From assembly GCF_010727475.1 (NCBI RefSeq), contig NZ_AP022567.1, positions 4,960,001-5,024,000 on the forward strand: DNA of 64,000 bases. The letters are read 5' to 3'. Made by a program: the position numbers and the translations under genes. Below, in pieces: positions 50,800-59,949 of the stretch. Below the pieces are notes generated by a model. That model made no database searches. It worked only from the letters and a program-made list of their open reading frames with translations, and was not told where the DNA came from. This DNA comes from Mycolicibacterium mageritense. Its GTDB lineage: Bacteria > Actinomycetota > Actinomycetes > Mycobacteriales > Mycobacteriaceae. Every line of letters begins with the position of its first letter. The stretch's first letter is position 1.

Positions 50800-53700
50800 G
50801 TGGGTATGCGGCCTACGGCGAGGATGCCGAAGCTGACACGACGCAGCCGGGTTCTGATCGGACTGGCACTGGTGGTGGTGCTGCTGTTGCTGATCGGCCC
50901 GCGCTTCGTCGACGCCTACGTCGACTGGTTGTGGTTCGGCGAGTTGGGTTACCGGTCGGTGTTCACCACGGTGCTGGCGACGCGGCTGATTGTGTTCGTG
51001 GCGGTCGCACTGGTCATCGGTGCCGTGGTGTTCGCGGGCCTGGCGCTCGCGTACCGCACGCGTCCGGTGTTCGTGCCGACGGCCGGGCCCAACGATCCGG
51101 TGGCCCGGTACCGCACCACGGTGATGGCGCGGCTGAAGCTGTTCGGTATCGGTATCCCGATCTTCATCGGGCTGCTGGCCGGGATCGTCGCGCAGAGCTA
51201 CTGGGTCCGGATCCAGCTGTTCCTGCACGGCGGCGAATTCGGCATCACTGACCCGCAGTTCGGCCGCGATCTGGGCTTCTACGCCTTCGACCTGCCGTTC
51301 TACCGGCTGATCCTGACGTACCTTTTCGTCGCCACCTTCCTGGCGTTCATCGCGAACCTGTTGGGCCACTACCTGTTCGGCGGCATCCGGCTGTCCGGCC
51401 GCAGCGGGGCACTGAGCCGGCCTGCACGCATCCAGCTGATCTCTCTGGTGGGCGTTCTCATCCTGCTCAAGGCCGCGGCCTACTGGCTCGACCGTTACGA
51501 GCTGCTGAGCAACACCCGCGCCGCCAAACCGTTCACGGGCGCCGGCTACACCGACATCAACGCGGTGCTGCCGGCCAAGCTGATCCTGCTTGCCATCGCG
51601 GTGATCTGCGCCGTCGCGGTGTTCTCCGCGATCGTGCTGCGGGATCTGCGGATTCCCGCGATCGGCGTGGTGCTGTTGCTGCTGAGCTCGCTCGTGGTGG
51701 GCGCCGGCTGGCCCCTGATCGTCGAGCAGTTCAGCGTCAAGCCCAACGCCGCGCAGAAGGAAAGCGAGTACATCAGCCGTAGCATCGTGGCGACCCGGCA
51801 GGCGTACGGGTTGACCGAAAACTCGGTGACGTACCGCAATTACGAGAACTCCGGTCAGACCACGGCAGCCCAGGTCGCCGCGGACCGGGCGACCACGTCG
51901 AACATCCGGCTGCTCGACCCGACCATCGTGAGCCCCGCGTTCACGCAGTTCCAGCAGGGCAAGAACTTCTACTTCTTCCCCGAGCAGCTGGCCATGGACC
52001 GCTACGTCGGCCCCGACGGCAACCTGCGGGACTACGTGGTGGCCGCGCGTGAGCTCAACCCGGACCGGTTGATCGACAACCAGCGCGACTGGATCAACCG
52101 GCACACCGTCTACACCCACGGCAACGGTTTCATCGCGTCGCCGGCCAACACGGTGCGCGGTATCGCGAACGACCCCAACCAGAACGGCGGATACCCGGAG
52201 TTCCTGGCCAGCGTCGTCGGTGCCAACGGCGGCGTGGTGTCGCCCGGGCCCGCGCCACTGGATCAGCCTCGGGTGTACTTCGGTCCGGTGATCGCCAACA
52301 CGGCTGCCGATTACGCGATCGTGGGCAAGAACGGCGACGCCGATCGCGAATACGACTACGAGACCAACACCGAGACCAAGAACTACACCTACTCGGGCTC
52401 CGGCGGCGTGCCGGTCGGCAACTGGCTGGCGCGCGCGGTGTTCGCGGCCAAGTTCGCGGAGCGGAACTTCCTGTTGTCCAACGTGATCGGCGAGAACAGC
52501 AAGATCCTGTTCAACCGCGATCCCGCCAAGCGCGTGGAAGCGGTGGCGCCGTGGCTGACCACCGACACGAGCGTCTATCCGGCGATCGTGAACAAGCGCA
52601 TGGTGTGGATCGTCGACGGTTACACCACGTTGGACAACTACCCGTATTCGGAGTTGACGACGCTGTCGAGCGCGACCGCGGATTCCAATGAGGTTGCGGT
52701 CAACCGGCTTGCGCCGGACAAGCAGGTGTCCTACATCCGCAACTCGGTCAAGGCCACGGTCGACGCGTATGACGGCACCGTGACCCTCTACGCGCAGGAC
52801 GAGACCGATCCGGTGCTGCAGGCGTGGATGAAGGTGTTCCCCGACACCGTCAAGCCGAAGGCCGACATCTCCCCGGAGCTGCAGGCGCACCTGCGCTACC
52901 CCGAGGATCTGTTCAAGGTGCAGCGCGCACTGCTGGCCAAGTACCACGTCGACGATCCGGTGAAGTTCTTCACCAACGCCGACTTCTGGGACGTGCCACT
53001 GGATCCCAACCCGACGGCCAGCAGCTACCAGCCGCCGTATTACATCGTCGCCAAGGATCTGGCGAGCAACGACAGCTCGGCGTCGTTCCAGTTGACCAGT
53101 GCGATGAACTGGATCCGCCGTGACTTCCTGGCCGCCTACATCAGCGCGAGTTCCGACCCGTCGACGTACGGCAAGATCACGGTGCTGACCATTCCGGGTC
53201 AGGTCAACGGTCCCAAACTGGCGTTCAACGCGATCAGTACCGATACCGCGGTGTCCCAGGATCTCGGCGTGATCGGGCGGGACAACACCAACCGGATCCG
53301 CTGGGGCAATCTGCTGACCTTGCCCGTGGCCGACGGCGGCTTGCTCTACGTGGCACCGGTCTACGCCTCGCCGGGCAGCAGTGACGCGGCGTCGTCGTAC
53401 CCGCGGCTCATCCGCGTGGCGATGATGTACAACGACAAGGTCGGATACGGCCCGACAGTCGGCGATGCGCTCACCGAGATCTTCGGTGCCGGTGCTGGTG
53501 CGACGGCGACCAACGTCGCGCCGACCGACGGCAAACCGCCCGCTCCCGGGCAGCCGCAGGCCGCGCAACCTCCCGCGGGACAGCCGCCGGCCAACCAGGC
53601 GGGCAGCGCCCCTGAGGCGCAGCCTCCGGCCGCGGTGCCGCCCAGCGGGCCCGTGCAGTTGTCGCAAGCCAAAGCGGCTGCGCTGCAGGAGATCCAGTCG

Positions 53701-53808
53701 GCCATGACGGGGCTCCGCGATGCGCAGCAGAGCGGTGACTTCAGCAAGTACGGCGAAGCGTTGCAGCGCCTCAACGACGCGATGAACAAGTACGACAGCG
53801 CCAAGTAA
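50800..53808 (+). CDS. UPF0182 family membrane protein (Rv3193c-like)
   Basis: 1002 residues. The N-terminal 320 residues hold about seven membrane helices with the conserved FVDAYVDWLWFGELGYRSVF motif after the first. A large soluble domain follows (about 330-890, with QFQQGKNFYFFPEQLAMDRY, YDYETNTETKNYTYSGSGG, YPEDLFKVQRALLAKYHV). The last 100 residues are Pro/Ala/Gln-rich, then helical (LREAMTGL-type; residues 950-1000). Conserved through actinobacteria, function not established. The GTG at 50800 (MGMRPTARMPKLTRR) fits the family start. Confidence 0.92.
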   Translation: MGMRPTARMPKLTRRSRVLIGLALVVVLLLLIGPRFVDAYVDWLWFGELGYRSVFTTVLATRLIVFVAVALVIGAVVFAGLALAYRTRPVFVPTAGPNDPVARYRTTVMARLKLFGIGIPIFIGLLAGIVAQSYWVRIQLFLHGGEFGITDPQFGRDLGFYAFDLPFYRLILTYLFVATFLAFIANLLGHYLFGGIRLSGRSGALSRPARIQLISLVGVLILLKAAAYWLDRYELLSNTRAAKPFTGAGYTDINAVLPAKLILLAIAVICAVAVFSAIVLRDLRIPAIGVVLLLLSSLVVGAGWPLIVEQFSVKPNAAQKESEYISRSIVATRQAYGLTENSVTYRNYENSGQTTAAQVAADRATTSNIRLLDPTIVSPAFTQFQQGKNFYFFPEQLAMDRYVGPDGNLRDYVVAARELNPDRLIDNQRDWINRHTVYTHGNGFIASPANTVRGIANDPNQNGGYPEFLASVVGANGGVVSPGPAPLDQPRVYFGPVIANTAADYAIVGKNGDADREYDYETNTETKNYTYSGSGGVPVGNWLARAVFAAKFAERNFLLSNVIGENSKILFNRDPAKRVEAVAPWLTTDTSVYPAIVNKRMVWIVDGYTTLDNYPYSELTTLSSATADSNEVAVNRLAPDKQVSYIRNSVKATVDAYDGTVTLYAQDETDPVLQAWMKVFPDTVKPKADISPELQAHLRYPEDLFKVQRALLAKYHVDDPVKFFTNADFWDVPLDPNPTASSYQPPYYIVAKDLASNDSSASFQLTSAMNWIRRDFLAAYISASSDPSTYGKITVLTIPGQVNGPKLAFNAISTDTAVSQDLGVIGRDNTNRIRWGNLLTLPVADGGLLYVAPVYASPGSSDAASSYPRLIRVAMMYNDKVGYGPTVGDALTEIFGAGAGATATNVAPTDGKPPAPGQPQAAQPPAGQPPANQAGSAPEAQPPAAVPPSGPVQLSQAKAAALQEIQSAMTGLRDAQQSGDFSKYGEALQRLNDAMNKYDSAK

Positions 53809-53822
53809 CCTTCCCCGCCGAG

Positions 53823-53872
53823 CAGACGCGTAGGTACCCCATTTCGCGCCATTTGGGGTACCTACGCGTCTG
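53823..53872. terminator. 19-bp hairpin after the UPF0182 gene
   Basis: Perfect arms of 19 nt (53823-53841 and 53854-53872; arm core GACGCGTAGGTACCCCA) around a 12-nt loop. Starts 14 bp after the stop codon. No T-run. Length and perfection suggest either an intrinsic terminator of mycobacterial type or a mobile intergenic palindrome. Confidence 0.65.
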
Positions 53873-53969
53873 TTGGCGGTCCTGCTGAGGGGTCTTGAGC
53901 TGGGCACCAAGTGCACGCCAAGCGGTCCGGGTGATGCTGTGCGCATCGTTGCCTGCTGAAAGGATCCCG

Positions 53970-55364
53970 ATGACCCTGACCGACGTTTCCCACGACGGAC
54001 TGGCCGACGCGCTGGCCGGCCTGCGCGAGTACGTCGCGAGCCCTGTCGCGCTGCCCGGTGAACCCGGGTACGAGCGCGCCACGCCATGGAATGTCGCCGC
54101 AAGCGTGCAGCCCGCGGCGGTCGTGCTGGCCGCATCGTCCTACGACGTCGCCAACACCGTGCGCTTCGCCGCACACCGCGGACTGCGCGTCAGCGTGCAG
54201 GCCACGGGTCACGGCGCCATGGGCTGTGACCGCGACACCATCCTGGTGGTGACGTCGGAGATGACGAGCTGCACAGTCGATCCCGAGCGCCGCACGGCGC
54301 GGGTCGCGGCCGGCGCCAGATGGCAGCACGTGCTGGACGCCGCCGCGCCGCACGGCTTGGCGGGGTTGTGCGGCTCGGCACCCAATGTCGGTGTCGTCGG
54401 CTTTCTCACCGGGTGCGGCATCGGGCCGCTGGTGCGCACCTTCGGGCTGTCTTCCGATCACGTGCGGTCGTTCGAACTCGTGACCGGGGCGGGGGAGCTC
54501 AAGCGCGCCACACCGGAAGAGAACGCCGAGCTGTTCTGGGGCCTGCGCGGTGGCAAGGCGACGCTGGGTATCGTGACCGCCGTCGAGATCGACCTGCTGC
54601 CCGTTGCCGAATTCTACGGTGGTGCACTGTATTTCGACGGCACCGATGCTGCTGCGGTGCTGCGCGGCTGGGCCGCTTTCAGTGCCGGCCTGCCCGAGAG
54701 CGTCAACACCTCGATCGCACTGCAGCAGTTGCCTGCGCTGCCCGGCGTGCCCGAACCCCTTGCGGGCCGGCTCACCGTAGCCGTCCGCTATGCGGCGGTC
54801 GGCGATTTCGCCGAAGCGCAAAGGCTTTTGGAACCGATGCGCGCGGTGGCCGAGCCGGTGCTCGACACCGTCGCAGTGCACCCATACTCGGCGATCGGGG
54901 CGGTGCACGCCGACCCGCCCGAACCGATGCCGATCCACGAACATCAGGCGCTGCTGCGGGATCTCAGCCCCGAAGCGGTGGACGCCATCCTGGCGGCAGC
55001 CGGGCCGGACTCCGGGTCGGTGCAGACCCTCGTGGAGGTCCGGATGCTCGGCGGCGCTTTCGCGCGTGAGCCCCAGCATCGCAGCGCGTTCTGCCACCGC
55101 GACGCCACCCACGCGGTGACGATCATCGGTGTTCCCGTACCGCCCGTCGCCGATGCGGTGCGCACCCAGGCCGCCGCCCTCGCCGACGCGCTTGCGCCGT
55201 GGTCCACCGGTGGCCAGATGCCCAATTTCGCACCGTCCGACGACGTCGGACGCGCCACCCGCGTCTACGACGAGGACACCCGCTACTGGCTGGCCGCGCT
55301 GGGCGACCGGCATGACCCGGCCGGGGTGTTCCGATGCGGTCAGGTGGTGCGGTTCGTGGCGTGA
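53970..55364 (+). CDS. FAD-linked oxidase, berberine-bridge type
   Basis: 464 residues of the PCMH/BBE family. The FAD-binding part has SVQATGHGAMGCDRDTILV (His, candidate covalent FAD link) and GLCGSAPNVGVVGFLTGCGIG (Cys, candidate second link), giving the bicovalent arrangement of oligosaccharide oxidases. DVRFASG-like strands and the C-terminal RVYDEDTRYWLAALGDRHDPAGVFR complete the fold. Such enzymes oxidise alcohols, sugars or amines with O2. AAAGGA precedes the ATG at 53970. It stands alone between the backbone gene UPF0182 and the initiator tRNA, so it is probably an insertion. Confidence 0.85.
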   Translation: MTLTDVSHDGLADALAGLREYVASPVALPGEPGYERATPWNVAASVQPAAVVLAASSYDVANTVRFAAHRGLRVSVQATGHGAMGCDRDTILVVTSEMTSCTVDPERRTARVAAGARWQHVLDAAAPHGLAGLCGSAPNVGVVGFLTGCGIGPLVRTFGLSSDHVRSFELVTGAGELKRATPEENAELFWGLRGGKATLGIVTAVEIDLLPVAEFYGGALYFDGTDAAAVLRGWAAFSAGLPESVNTSIALQQLPALPGVPEPLAGRLTVAVRYAAVGDFAEAQRLLEPMRAVAEPVLDTVAVHPYSAIGAVHADPPEPMPIHEHQALLRDLSPEAVDAILAAAGPDSGSVQTLVEVRMLGGAFAREPQHRSAFCHRDATHAVTIIGVPVPPVADAVRTQAAALADALAPWSTGGQMPNFAPSDDVGRATRVYDEDTRYWLAALGDRHDPAGVFRCGQVVRFVA

Positions 55365-55451
55365 TCGTGCGCCCGGAATTGGCCCAAAAACCGCCTCTGA
55401 GCAGACGATTTGGAACACGGCCAACCGCCCCGGTAACCTTGAGTTCACCAA

Positions 55452-55525
55452 CGCGGGGTGGAGCAGCTCGGTAGCTCGCTGGGCTCATAACCCAGAGGTC
55501 GCAGGTTCGAATCCTGTCCCCGCTA
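55452..55525 (+). tRNA. Initiator tRNA-Met (CAU)
   Basis: Full cloverleaf with anticodon CAT at 55486-55488. The anticodon stem ends in three consecutive G-C pairs (CTGGG/CCCAG) and position 1 C faces T at position 72, the mismatch that marks initiator tRNAs. The discriminator is A at 55525. The genome continues CTA instead of CCA, so CCA is added after transcription. Immediately followed by a terminator hairpin. Confidence 0.92.
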
Positions 55526-55533
55526 CTAGCGAG

Positions 55534-55567
55534 AATGGCCCCCGGAGGAGACTCCGGGGGCCATTTT
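55534..55567 (+). terminator. Terminator after the initiator tRNA
   Basis: 14-bp stem (AATGGCCCCCGGAG, loop GAGA, complement) running into TTTT. Standard Rho-independent terminator. Confidence 0.85.
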
Positions 55568-55753
55568 CTATGCGGGTGAGAACGCGCGAGTCGTATTCGT
55601 CGGTGCGATACCGAGAAGACGAACTCGAGGCGCTCCGTGCTCAAGCGGGCGAGCGCTTGCCGTCGCCCGCATGGCCGGGATCACGGTCGCCAGGGGCTGA
55701 ACTGGCATCTGAGGTTCTTCTGGTAGGGGGCGCTTCATTTCGGTTGACGATGA

Positions 55754-56488
55754 TCAATGGGTACTGGCGGCTGGGCGCACGATGATTTCGTTGACGTCCA
55801 CCGTGGGAGGCTGTCCGACAGCGAAGGCGATGGCATCGGCGATCGCCGAGGCGGGGATGGCCAGGGCGCGGTAGGTGTGCATGGCATCACGGGCAGCAGG
55901 ATCTGAGATCGATTCGGCAAGTTCGGATTCGGTGACTCCGGGAGAGATCACGCTCACCCTGATATCGCCCGGGTGTTCTTTGCGCAGCCCCTCGGAGATG
56001 GCCCACACTGCGAACTTGGTTGCGCAGTAGACAGCCGCGGTCGGTTCCACTTCGTGCGCGCCGATGGAAGCAACATTGACGATGTGACCGCCACCCTGGG
56101 CCTGCATGGCGGGCAGCGCGGCGCTGATGCCGTGGAGCACACCAAGGATGTTCACATCGATCATCCGGTTCCATTCGTCGACCTTGCATTCGGCCAACGC
56201 CGACAATGGCATGACGCCCGCATTGTTGATCATGACGTCGACCCCGCCGTAGGTGCTGACCGCGTCACCGACGAACTGGTGGACGTCGGCGGCCTCGGTG
56301 ACGTCCAGCCGTCGAAACGACGCGGTGCCCCCGGCCGACTCGATCTGGTGGACCAGGGATTCGAGCCGCTCGGTACGTCGAGCGCCGAGGAAGAGTCGGT
56401 GGCCGTCTTCGGCCAGACGCAGTGCCGTGGCTTCGCCGATACCGCTGCTGGCTCCCGTGATCAGGATGGTCTTCGGGTTCGTGGGCAT
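55754..56488 (-). CDS. Short-chain dehydrogenase/reductase 1
   Basis: 244 residues of classical SDR type. TGASSGIG near residue 12 binds NADP(H), NNAGVMPLS at about 88, catalytic Ser in NVASIGAHEVE, and YCATK (Tyr and Lys) near 155. Substrate unknown. It lies 14 bp after a second SDR on the same strand, and the pair is divergent from an XRE regulator. Upstream 55568-55753 holds no clear gene. Confidence 0.9.
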   Translation of the reverse strand: MPTNPKTILITGASSGIGEATALRLAEDGHRLFLGARRTERLESLVHQIESAGGTASFRRLDVTEAADVHQFVGDAVSTYGGVDVMINNAGVMPLSALAECKVDEWNRMIDVNILGVLHGISAALPAMQAQGGGHIVNVASIGAHEVEPTAAVYCATKFAVWAISEGLRKEHPGDIRVSVISPGVTESELAESISDPAARDAMHTYRALAIPASAIADAIAFAVGQPPTVDVNEIIVRPAASTH

Positions 56489-56502
56489 GGTTTTCCTTCT
56501 GA

Positions 56503-57279
56503 CTAGATGGCTTGTTGGGTGGGCAGGATCGTGATTTCGGTGAGGTTGACGTGCCGCGGCACTGCGGCGATGTAGGCCACCGTTTCGGCAACGTCGGCGG
56601 CAGTGAGGACGTCGATGTCGTTGATCAGGTCGGCCATCAACCGGCTCGCGTCGGGGTCGGTGACATGGTCGGGCAGTTCGGTATCGACCATTCCCGGCTC
56701 GACGGTCGACACCCGCACCATCTTTCGGCCGAGCTCCACGCGCAGCAGCCTGGTGAGTTGGCTGACGTAGGCCTTTGTCCCGGAGTACACCGAGAACTTC
56801 TCCAGTACGCGGGTGGCCGCGATCGAGGACGTGGTGATGAGGTCCGCCGGTTTGCCGCGGGCCGCTGAGTCGATGAGCTGCGGAACGAACGCGCCGATGA
56901 CATTCATGACACCGGTGATGTTGAGGTCGATCTGCTGCTGCCAGTCGTCGAATTTGACGTCTTCGATCGGTGAGACCAATTGCACACCAGCGTTGTTGAA
57001 CACCAGATCGACCGGGCCGAACTGCTCGGCGATGTGCTCGGCTGCGGCATTGACGGCCAACCGGTCGGTGACATCGAGGGGCAGAGCCAGCGCGGTGCCA
57101 CCACCGGCGGTGATACGCGCTGCCAGCGCGTCGAGCTTGTCTGCTCGGCGGGCCGCGGCGACGACGGTGGCTCCCAGAGTTGCGAGCCGGAATGCGGTGG
57201 CTTCACCGATACCGCTGGAGGCCCCTGTGACGACGGCGATGCGGCCGGTCAACGGTGTCGAGGAGATCACGGTAGACAT
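56503..57279 (-). CDS. Short-chain dehydrogenase/reductase 2
   Basis: 258 residues from the ATG at 57279, with AAAGGAACG upstream. VTGASSGIG near residue 17, FNNAGVQLVS at about 93, Ser in ITTSSIAATRV and YSGTK (Tyr/Lys) near 163. Classical SDR related to the first one but only distantly, so not a recent duplication. Cotranscribed with SDR1; the frame extends to 57729 only as noise over the divergent regulator. Confidence 0.9.
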   Translation of the reverse strand: MSTVISSTPLTGRIAVVTGASSGIGEATAFRLATLGATVVAAARRADKLDALAARITAGGGTALALPLDVTDRLAVNAAAEHIAEQFGPVDLVFNNAGVQLVSPIEDVKFDDWQQQIDLNITGVMNVIGAFVPQLIDSAARGKPADLITTSSIAATRVLEKFSVYSGTKAYVSQLTRLLRVELGRKMVRVSTVEPGMVDTELPDHVTDPDASRLMADLINDIDVLTAADVAETVAYIAAVPRHVNLTEITILPTQQAI

Positions 57280-57435
57280 GGGTTTCGTTCCTTTCGAGAT
57301 CTGTTGGGGATGCGCATCCGAGACAACAGCAGCGAGAGGCGGTGTTGCGCGGTCAGGCCTGCCCGGCTTATCGGGGGACAGATTGGGCCACCATGAGGGG
57401 CCACGAAAGGGATGCGGCGCGGCAGACTGGCTGCT

Positions 57436-58320
57436 ATGAGCGATCGGAAGCCCACCGAGCTGGCCGAATTCCTCAGTGCGCGACGTGCGCGGCTCACCCC
57501 GCAGGATGTCGGGCTGGACGGGCCGGTAGCGCGTCGGCGTGTGCCGGGCCTGCGCCGCGAGGAACTGGCCAGGTTGGCCGGGGTCAGCGTGGACTATTAC
57601 ACGCGCTTGGAGCAGGGCCGCAGCCGTAGCGCGTCTGCCGATGTGATCGACGCGTTGGCGACCGCGTTGCATCTCAACGACGTCGAACGCCAGCATTTGC
57701 ACCTGCTTGCCAAGCCTCAAGACACGCAACGCAAACGACGTCCCCGCCCACAGTCGGTGGACGTGGCGACCCTGCGATTGTTAGAGCTGTTCGACCAGGT
57801 GTCCTCGCCGGCGTTCGTGCTCGGCAGGCGGCTGGACGTGCTGGCGCACAACAGATTGGCGGGTGCGTTGATCACCGAGTTCCGGGAACTGCCTGCCCCG
57901 CTGCGAAATCAAGCCCGCTTCGTCTTCCTAGACCCACACGCCCGCGAGCTGTACGCCGACTGGGCGGAGGTGGCGGCCGACACAGTGGCGATGCTGCGGT
58001 TGGATGCCGGCCGCTACCCCGATGACGAGAAGCTGTCGGCCCTGGTCGGGGAACTGTCCATCCGATCGGTGGAGTTCGGCAAATGGTGGTCGAACCATAA
58101 CGTCGAACGCCGGACCACCGGAACCAAGGCCTATCATCATCCGCTGGTCGGCGACCTCACCGTCCAGTATCAGGCGCTGAACCCTTCCGGCGACCCGGAC
58201 CAGGTGCTGATCGTCTACACGACCGAACCTGGCTCCCCCGACGAGACCTCACTGCGGCTGTTGGCCAATTGGCACGACGGTGAGCGTCACGTAGAGCCGT
58301 CCACGCGATCAGGTCGGTAG
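57436..58320 (+). CDS. XRE-family regulator with MmyB-like ligand domain
   Basis: 294 residues. The helix-turn-helix is at about 5-75 (FLSARRARLTPQDVGL, RREELARLAGVSVDYYTRLEQGRS, SADVIDALATALHL). The C-terminal MmyB-like PAS-type domain (about 105-280, VSSPAFVLGRRLDVLAHNRLAGAL) often binds fatty-acid-like ligands. Divergent from the two SDR genes (156 bp apart), which it may repress or activate. The 3' end overlaps the SnoaL-like gene on the opposite strand by 12 bp. Confidence 0.88.
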   Translation: MSDRKPTELAEFLSARRARLTPQDVGLDGPVARRRVPGLRREELARLAGVSVDYYTRLEQGRSRSASADVIDALATALHLNDVERQHLHLLAKPQDTQRKRRPRPQSVDVATLRLLELFDQVSSPAFVLGRRLDVLAHNRLAGALITEFRELPAPLRNQARFVFLDPHARELYADWAEVAADTVAMLRLDAGRYPDDEKLSALVGELSIRSVEFGKWWSNHNVERRTTGTKAYHHPLVGDLTVQYQALNPSGDPDQVLIVYTTEPGSPDETSLRLLANWHDGERHVEPSTRSGR

Positions 58321-58737
58321 CGCTTCGAGCTGCTGAAGAACGGAATAGAGGTTGGCGACGCCCCAGTGGTCGGTGATCTTGCCGTCGCGCACACGCATCG
58401 CGTCGACCGTCTCGAACTGAATGCGTTTACCGGTAGGGGCGATGCCGAGAAATTCACCGTTGTGCGTGCCGTGGTAGACCTTGTAGGTGGTCACGATGTC
58501 GCCATCGACAGTCTGCCAGTGAATCTCGGGATGGAAGTCGGTAAACGCATTGCGTAGCCGCTGATAAAGCACCAGAACGCCGGCCTTGTCGGGCGTGGTT
58601 CCTGGCTGTGGGGTGTGGTCGACGAAGTCGTCAGCGAACAATTGGTCGAAGAGCGCGAAATCGCCTCTGCCCTGGACCTCCTCGGTGTTGCGTCGAACCA
58701 CCGCCTTGAGAGCGTCGGGGGTATCAGGATCGGTCAT
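58309..58737 (-). CDS. SnoaL-like/NTF2-fold polyketide-cyclase family protein
   Basis: 142 residues, one NTF2-fold domain: LFDQLFADDFVDHTPQPG, LRNAFTDFHPEIHWQTVDGD, GIAPTGKRIQFETVDAMRVRDGKITDHWGVAN. This ester-cyclase group holds a hydrophobic pocket; activity ranges from isomerase to none. Divergent from a MarR regulator with only 58 bp between starts, so it is probably that regulator's target. Confidence 0.87.
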   Translation of the reverse strand: MTDPDTPDALKAVVRRNTEEVQGRGDFALFDQLFADDFVDHTPQPGTTPDKAGVLVLYQRLRNAFTDFHPEIHWQTVDGDIVTTYKVYHGTHNGEFLGIAPTGKRIQFETVDAMRVRDGKITDHWGVANLYSVLQQLEALPT

Positions 58738-58795
58738 CGATAGCTGCCTTTCTGTTGCCGCTGATTACGGGATACGTCCTGCTAGCTTGGACGCT

Positions 58796-59299
58796 GTGGC
58801 GAGAAGGTCTGGGTGGCTGTCTAAACGGGAGGCGCGAATCTGGCAGTCCTACCGCGATGTTCGGCGGGAGCTGCAGGCCGCGTTTCACCTCCAGCTGTCG
58901 CGGCAGCAGGGTATTTCGGCGGCCGACTACGCCGTCATGGTGCCGTTGTCGGAGGCTGCGGACGGGCGATTGCGGACCAAAGATCTCGGCGCCGCACTGG
59001 GCTGGGACCGCAGCCGCACCTCGCATCAGGTCACCCGAATGGTCAAGCGGGGCTTGGTCGCTCGCGACCTCTACGAAGACGACGCGCGCGGTTCGGTTGT
59101 GCGCCTCACGCCCGCCGGCCGGGCGACCATCGAGCGCGCCGCGCCCAATCATGTTGCGTTGGTGCGGCAGCTGTTCTTCGCGCCGCTCTCCAACGACGAG
59201 CTTGATGCGTTGGGAGGCATGTTGGATCGCATGCTGATCGCGATCCGGCAGTACACGGCCGAGATCGCGGAAGACGGCGGTCATATCGGCCGCGATTGA
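58796..59299 (+). CDS. MarR-family transcriptional regulator
   Basis: 167 residues. Winged helix at about 50-120 (TKDLGAALGWDRSRTSHQVTRMVKRGLVARDLYEDDARGSVVRLTPAGRA), flanked by dimerisation helices. Starts at the GTG 58796 (ARRSGWLSKREARIW). Probably controls the divergent SnoaL-like gene; MarR proteins usually respond to phenolic or oxidising compounds. Confidence 0.87.
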   Translation: MARRSGWLSKREARIWQSYRDVRRELQAAFHLQLSRQQGISAADYAVMVPLSEAADGRLRTKDLGAALGWDRSRTSHQVTRMVKRGLVARDLYEDDARGSVVRLTPAGRATIERAAPNHVALVRQLFFAPLSNDELDALGGMLDRMLIAIRQYTAEIAEDGGHIGRD

Positions 59300-59929
59300 C
59301 GGTCGGCCGGCGTGATTCGCAGTACCCGTTTGGCCACCAACTGTCCGGGATCTGCGGTGGGACAGGCAACCTCGACCCACCTGACCTCGACCGATCGTCA
59401 CGATCTTCACCCGCCTGACCCTACCCAATCGCAGGCATTTTTGCTGACGTGTCATCAAAAATGCGTGTCTGTTGGGCCTCTGCTGTCAGTTCGCATCTCG
59501 TTCCATCAGCGCGACCACCCGCCGCCACACGCACGATTCTCCTAGCGCTACATCCACTCCGCGATATACATCAATCCGGGAGTGATGGCCCCTCGCCCCG
59601 CAGGCGACGACCGTGGTTGTTGTCAAGCAACGCGTGAAAGGGCCGAACAATGCTGAATGCGGCATATGGAATCGTGGCGGTGCTGCCGGCAGTGTTCGTC
59701 ATCGCACGGCGCACCTTGGTCAGACGGGCGCGTACAGCCCGCAGTCAGGGAGTGACCCACCGATCCGACGCCGAGCCTTCGCAACACCTTGGAATCGGTG
59801 GCCCGCGACCGAATTACCGCACCTCGCCGTCGACAACCTCGAAAGGTATGCGGGTCTTCGTCAGTCGGTTGCATGCCGAACGAGCGCAAAGAAGGCTTGA
59901 GCAAAGGGAATTCCAGGCGTGGTTGGAGA
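59300..59929. other. Gene-poor 630-bp region
   Basis: Between MarR and the ROK gene. It contains a near-perfect 30-bp dyad element (59435-59464) and one weak 99-codon frame (59650-59949). Base composition is lower in GC, with T/A-rich patches not seen in the flanking genes. No transposase or tRNA remnant recognised. Confidence 0.5.
59435..59464. repeat. 30-bp dyad element
   Basis: Arms GCATTTTTG (59435-59443) and CAAAAATGC (59456-59464) are perfect. The loop itself contains TGACGTGTCA, a palindrome, so 13 of 15 positions are symmetric overall. Could be an operator, a terminator for the MarR gene or a site for integration. Confidence 0.6.
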
Positions 59930-59949
59930 TCACCTCGGAGCCGTTCTAG
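59650..59949 (+). CDS. Possible small membrane protein
   Basis: 99 residues. The first 22 are hydrophobic (LNAAYGIVAVLPAVFVIARR) and could cross the membrane; the rest is Arg-rich and partly disordered. GAAAGG lies upstream. There is no known family, and the 3' end overlaps the ROK gene by 20 bp on the other strand. May be a spurious frame; GC skew by codon position is unconvincing. Confidence 0.3.
   Translation: MLNAAYGIVAVLPAVFVIARRTLVRRARTARSQGVTHRSDAEPSQHLGIGGPRPNYRTSPSTTSKGMRVFVSRLHAERAQRRLEQREFQAWLEITSEPF

Noticed and set aside
50743..54174. 1143-codon open frame on the minus strand across the UPF0182 gene
   Set aside because: Pure antisense of a conserved membrane protein; the translation is His/Arg/Gly-rich low-complexity typical of GC-rich shadow frames.
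55570..55785. 71-codon frame after the tRNA terminator
   Set aside because: No ribosome site beyond the terminator, overlaps the end of an SDR gene, and the translation resembles no family.
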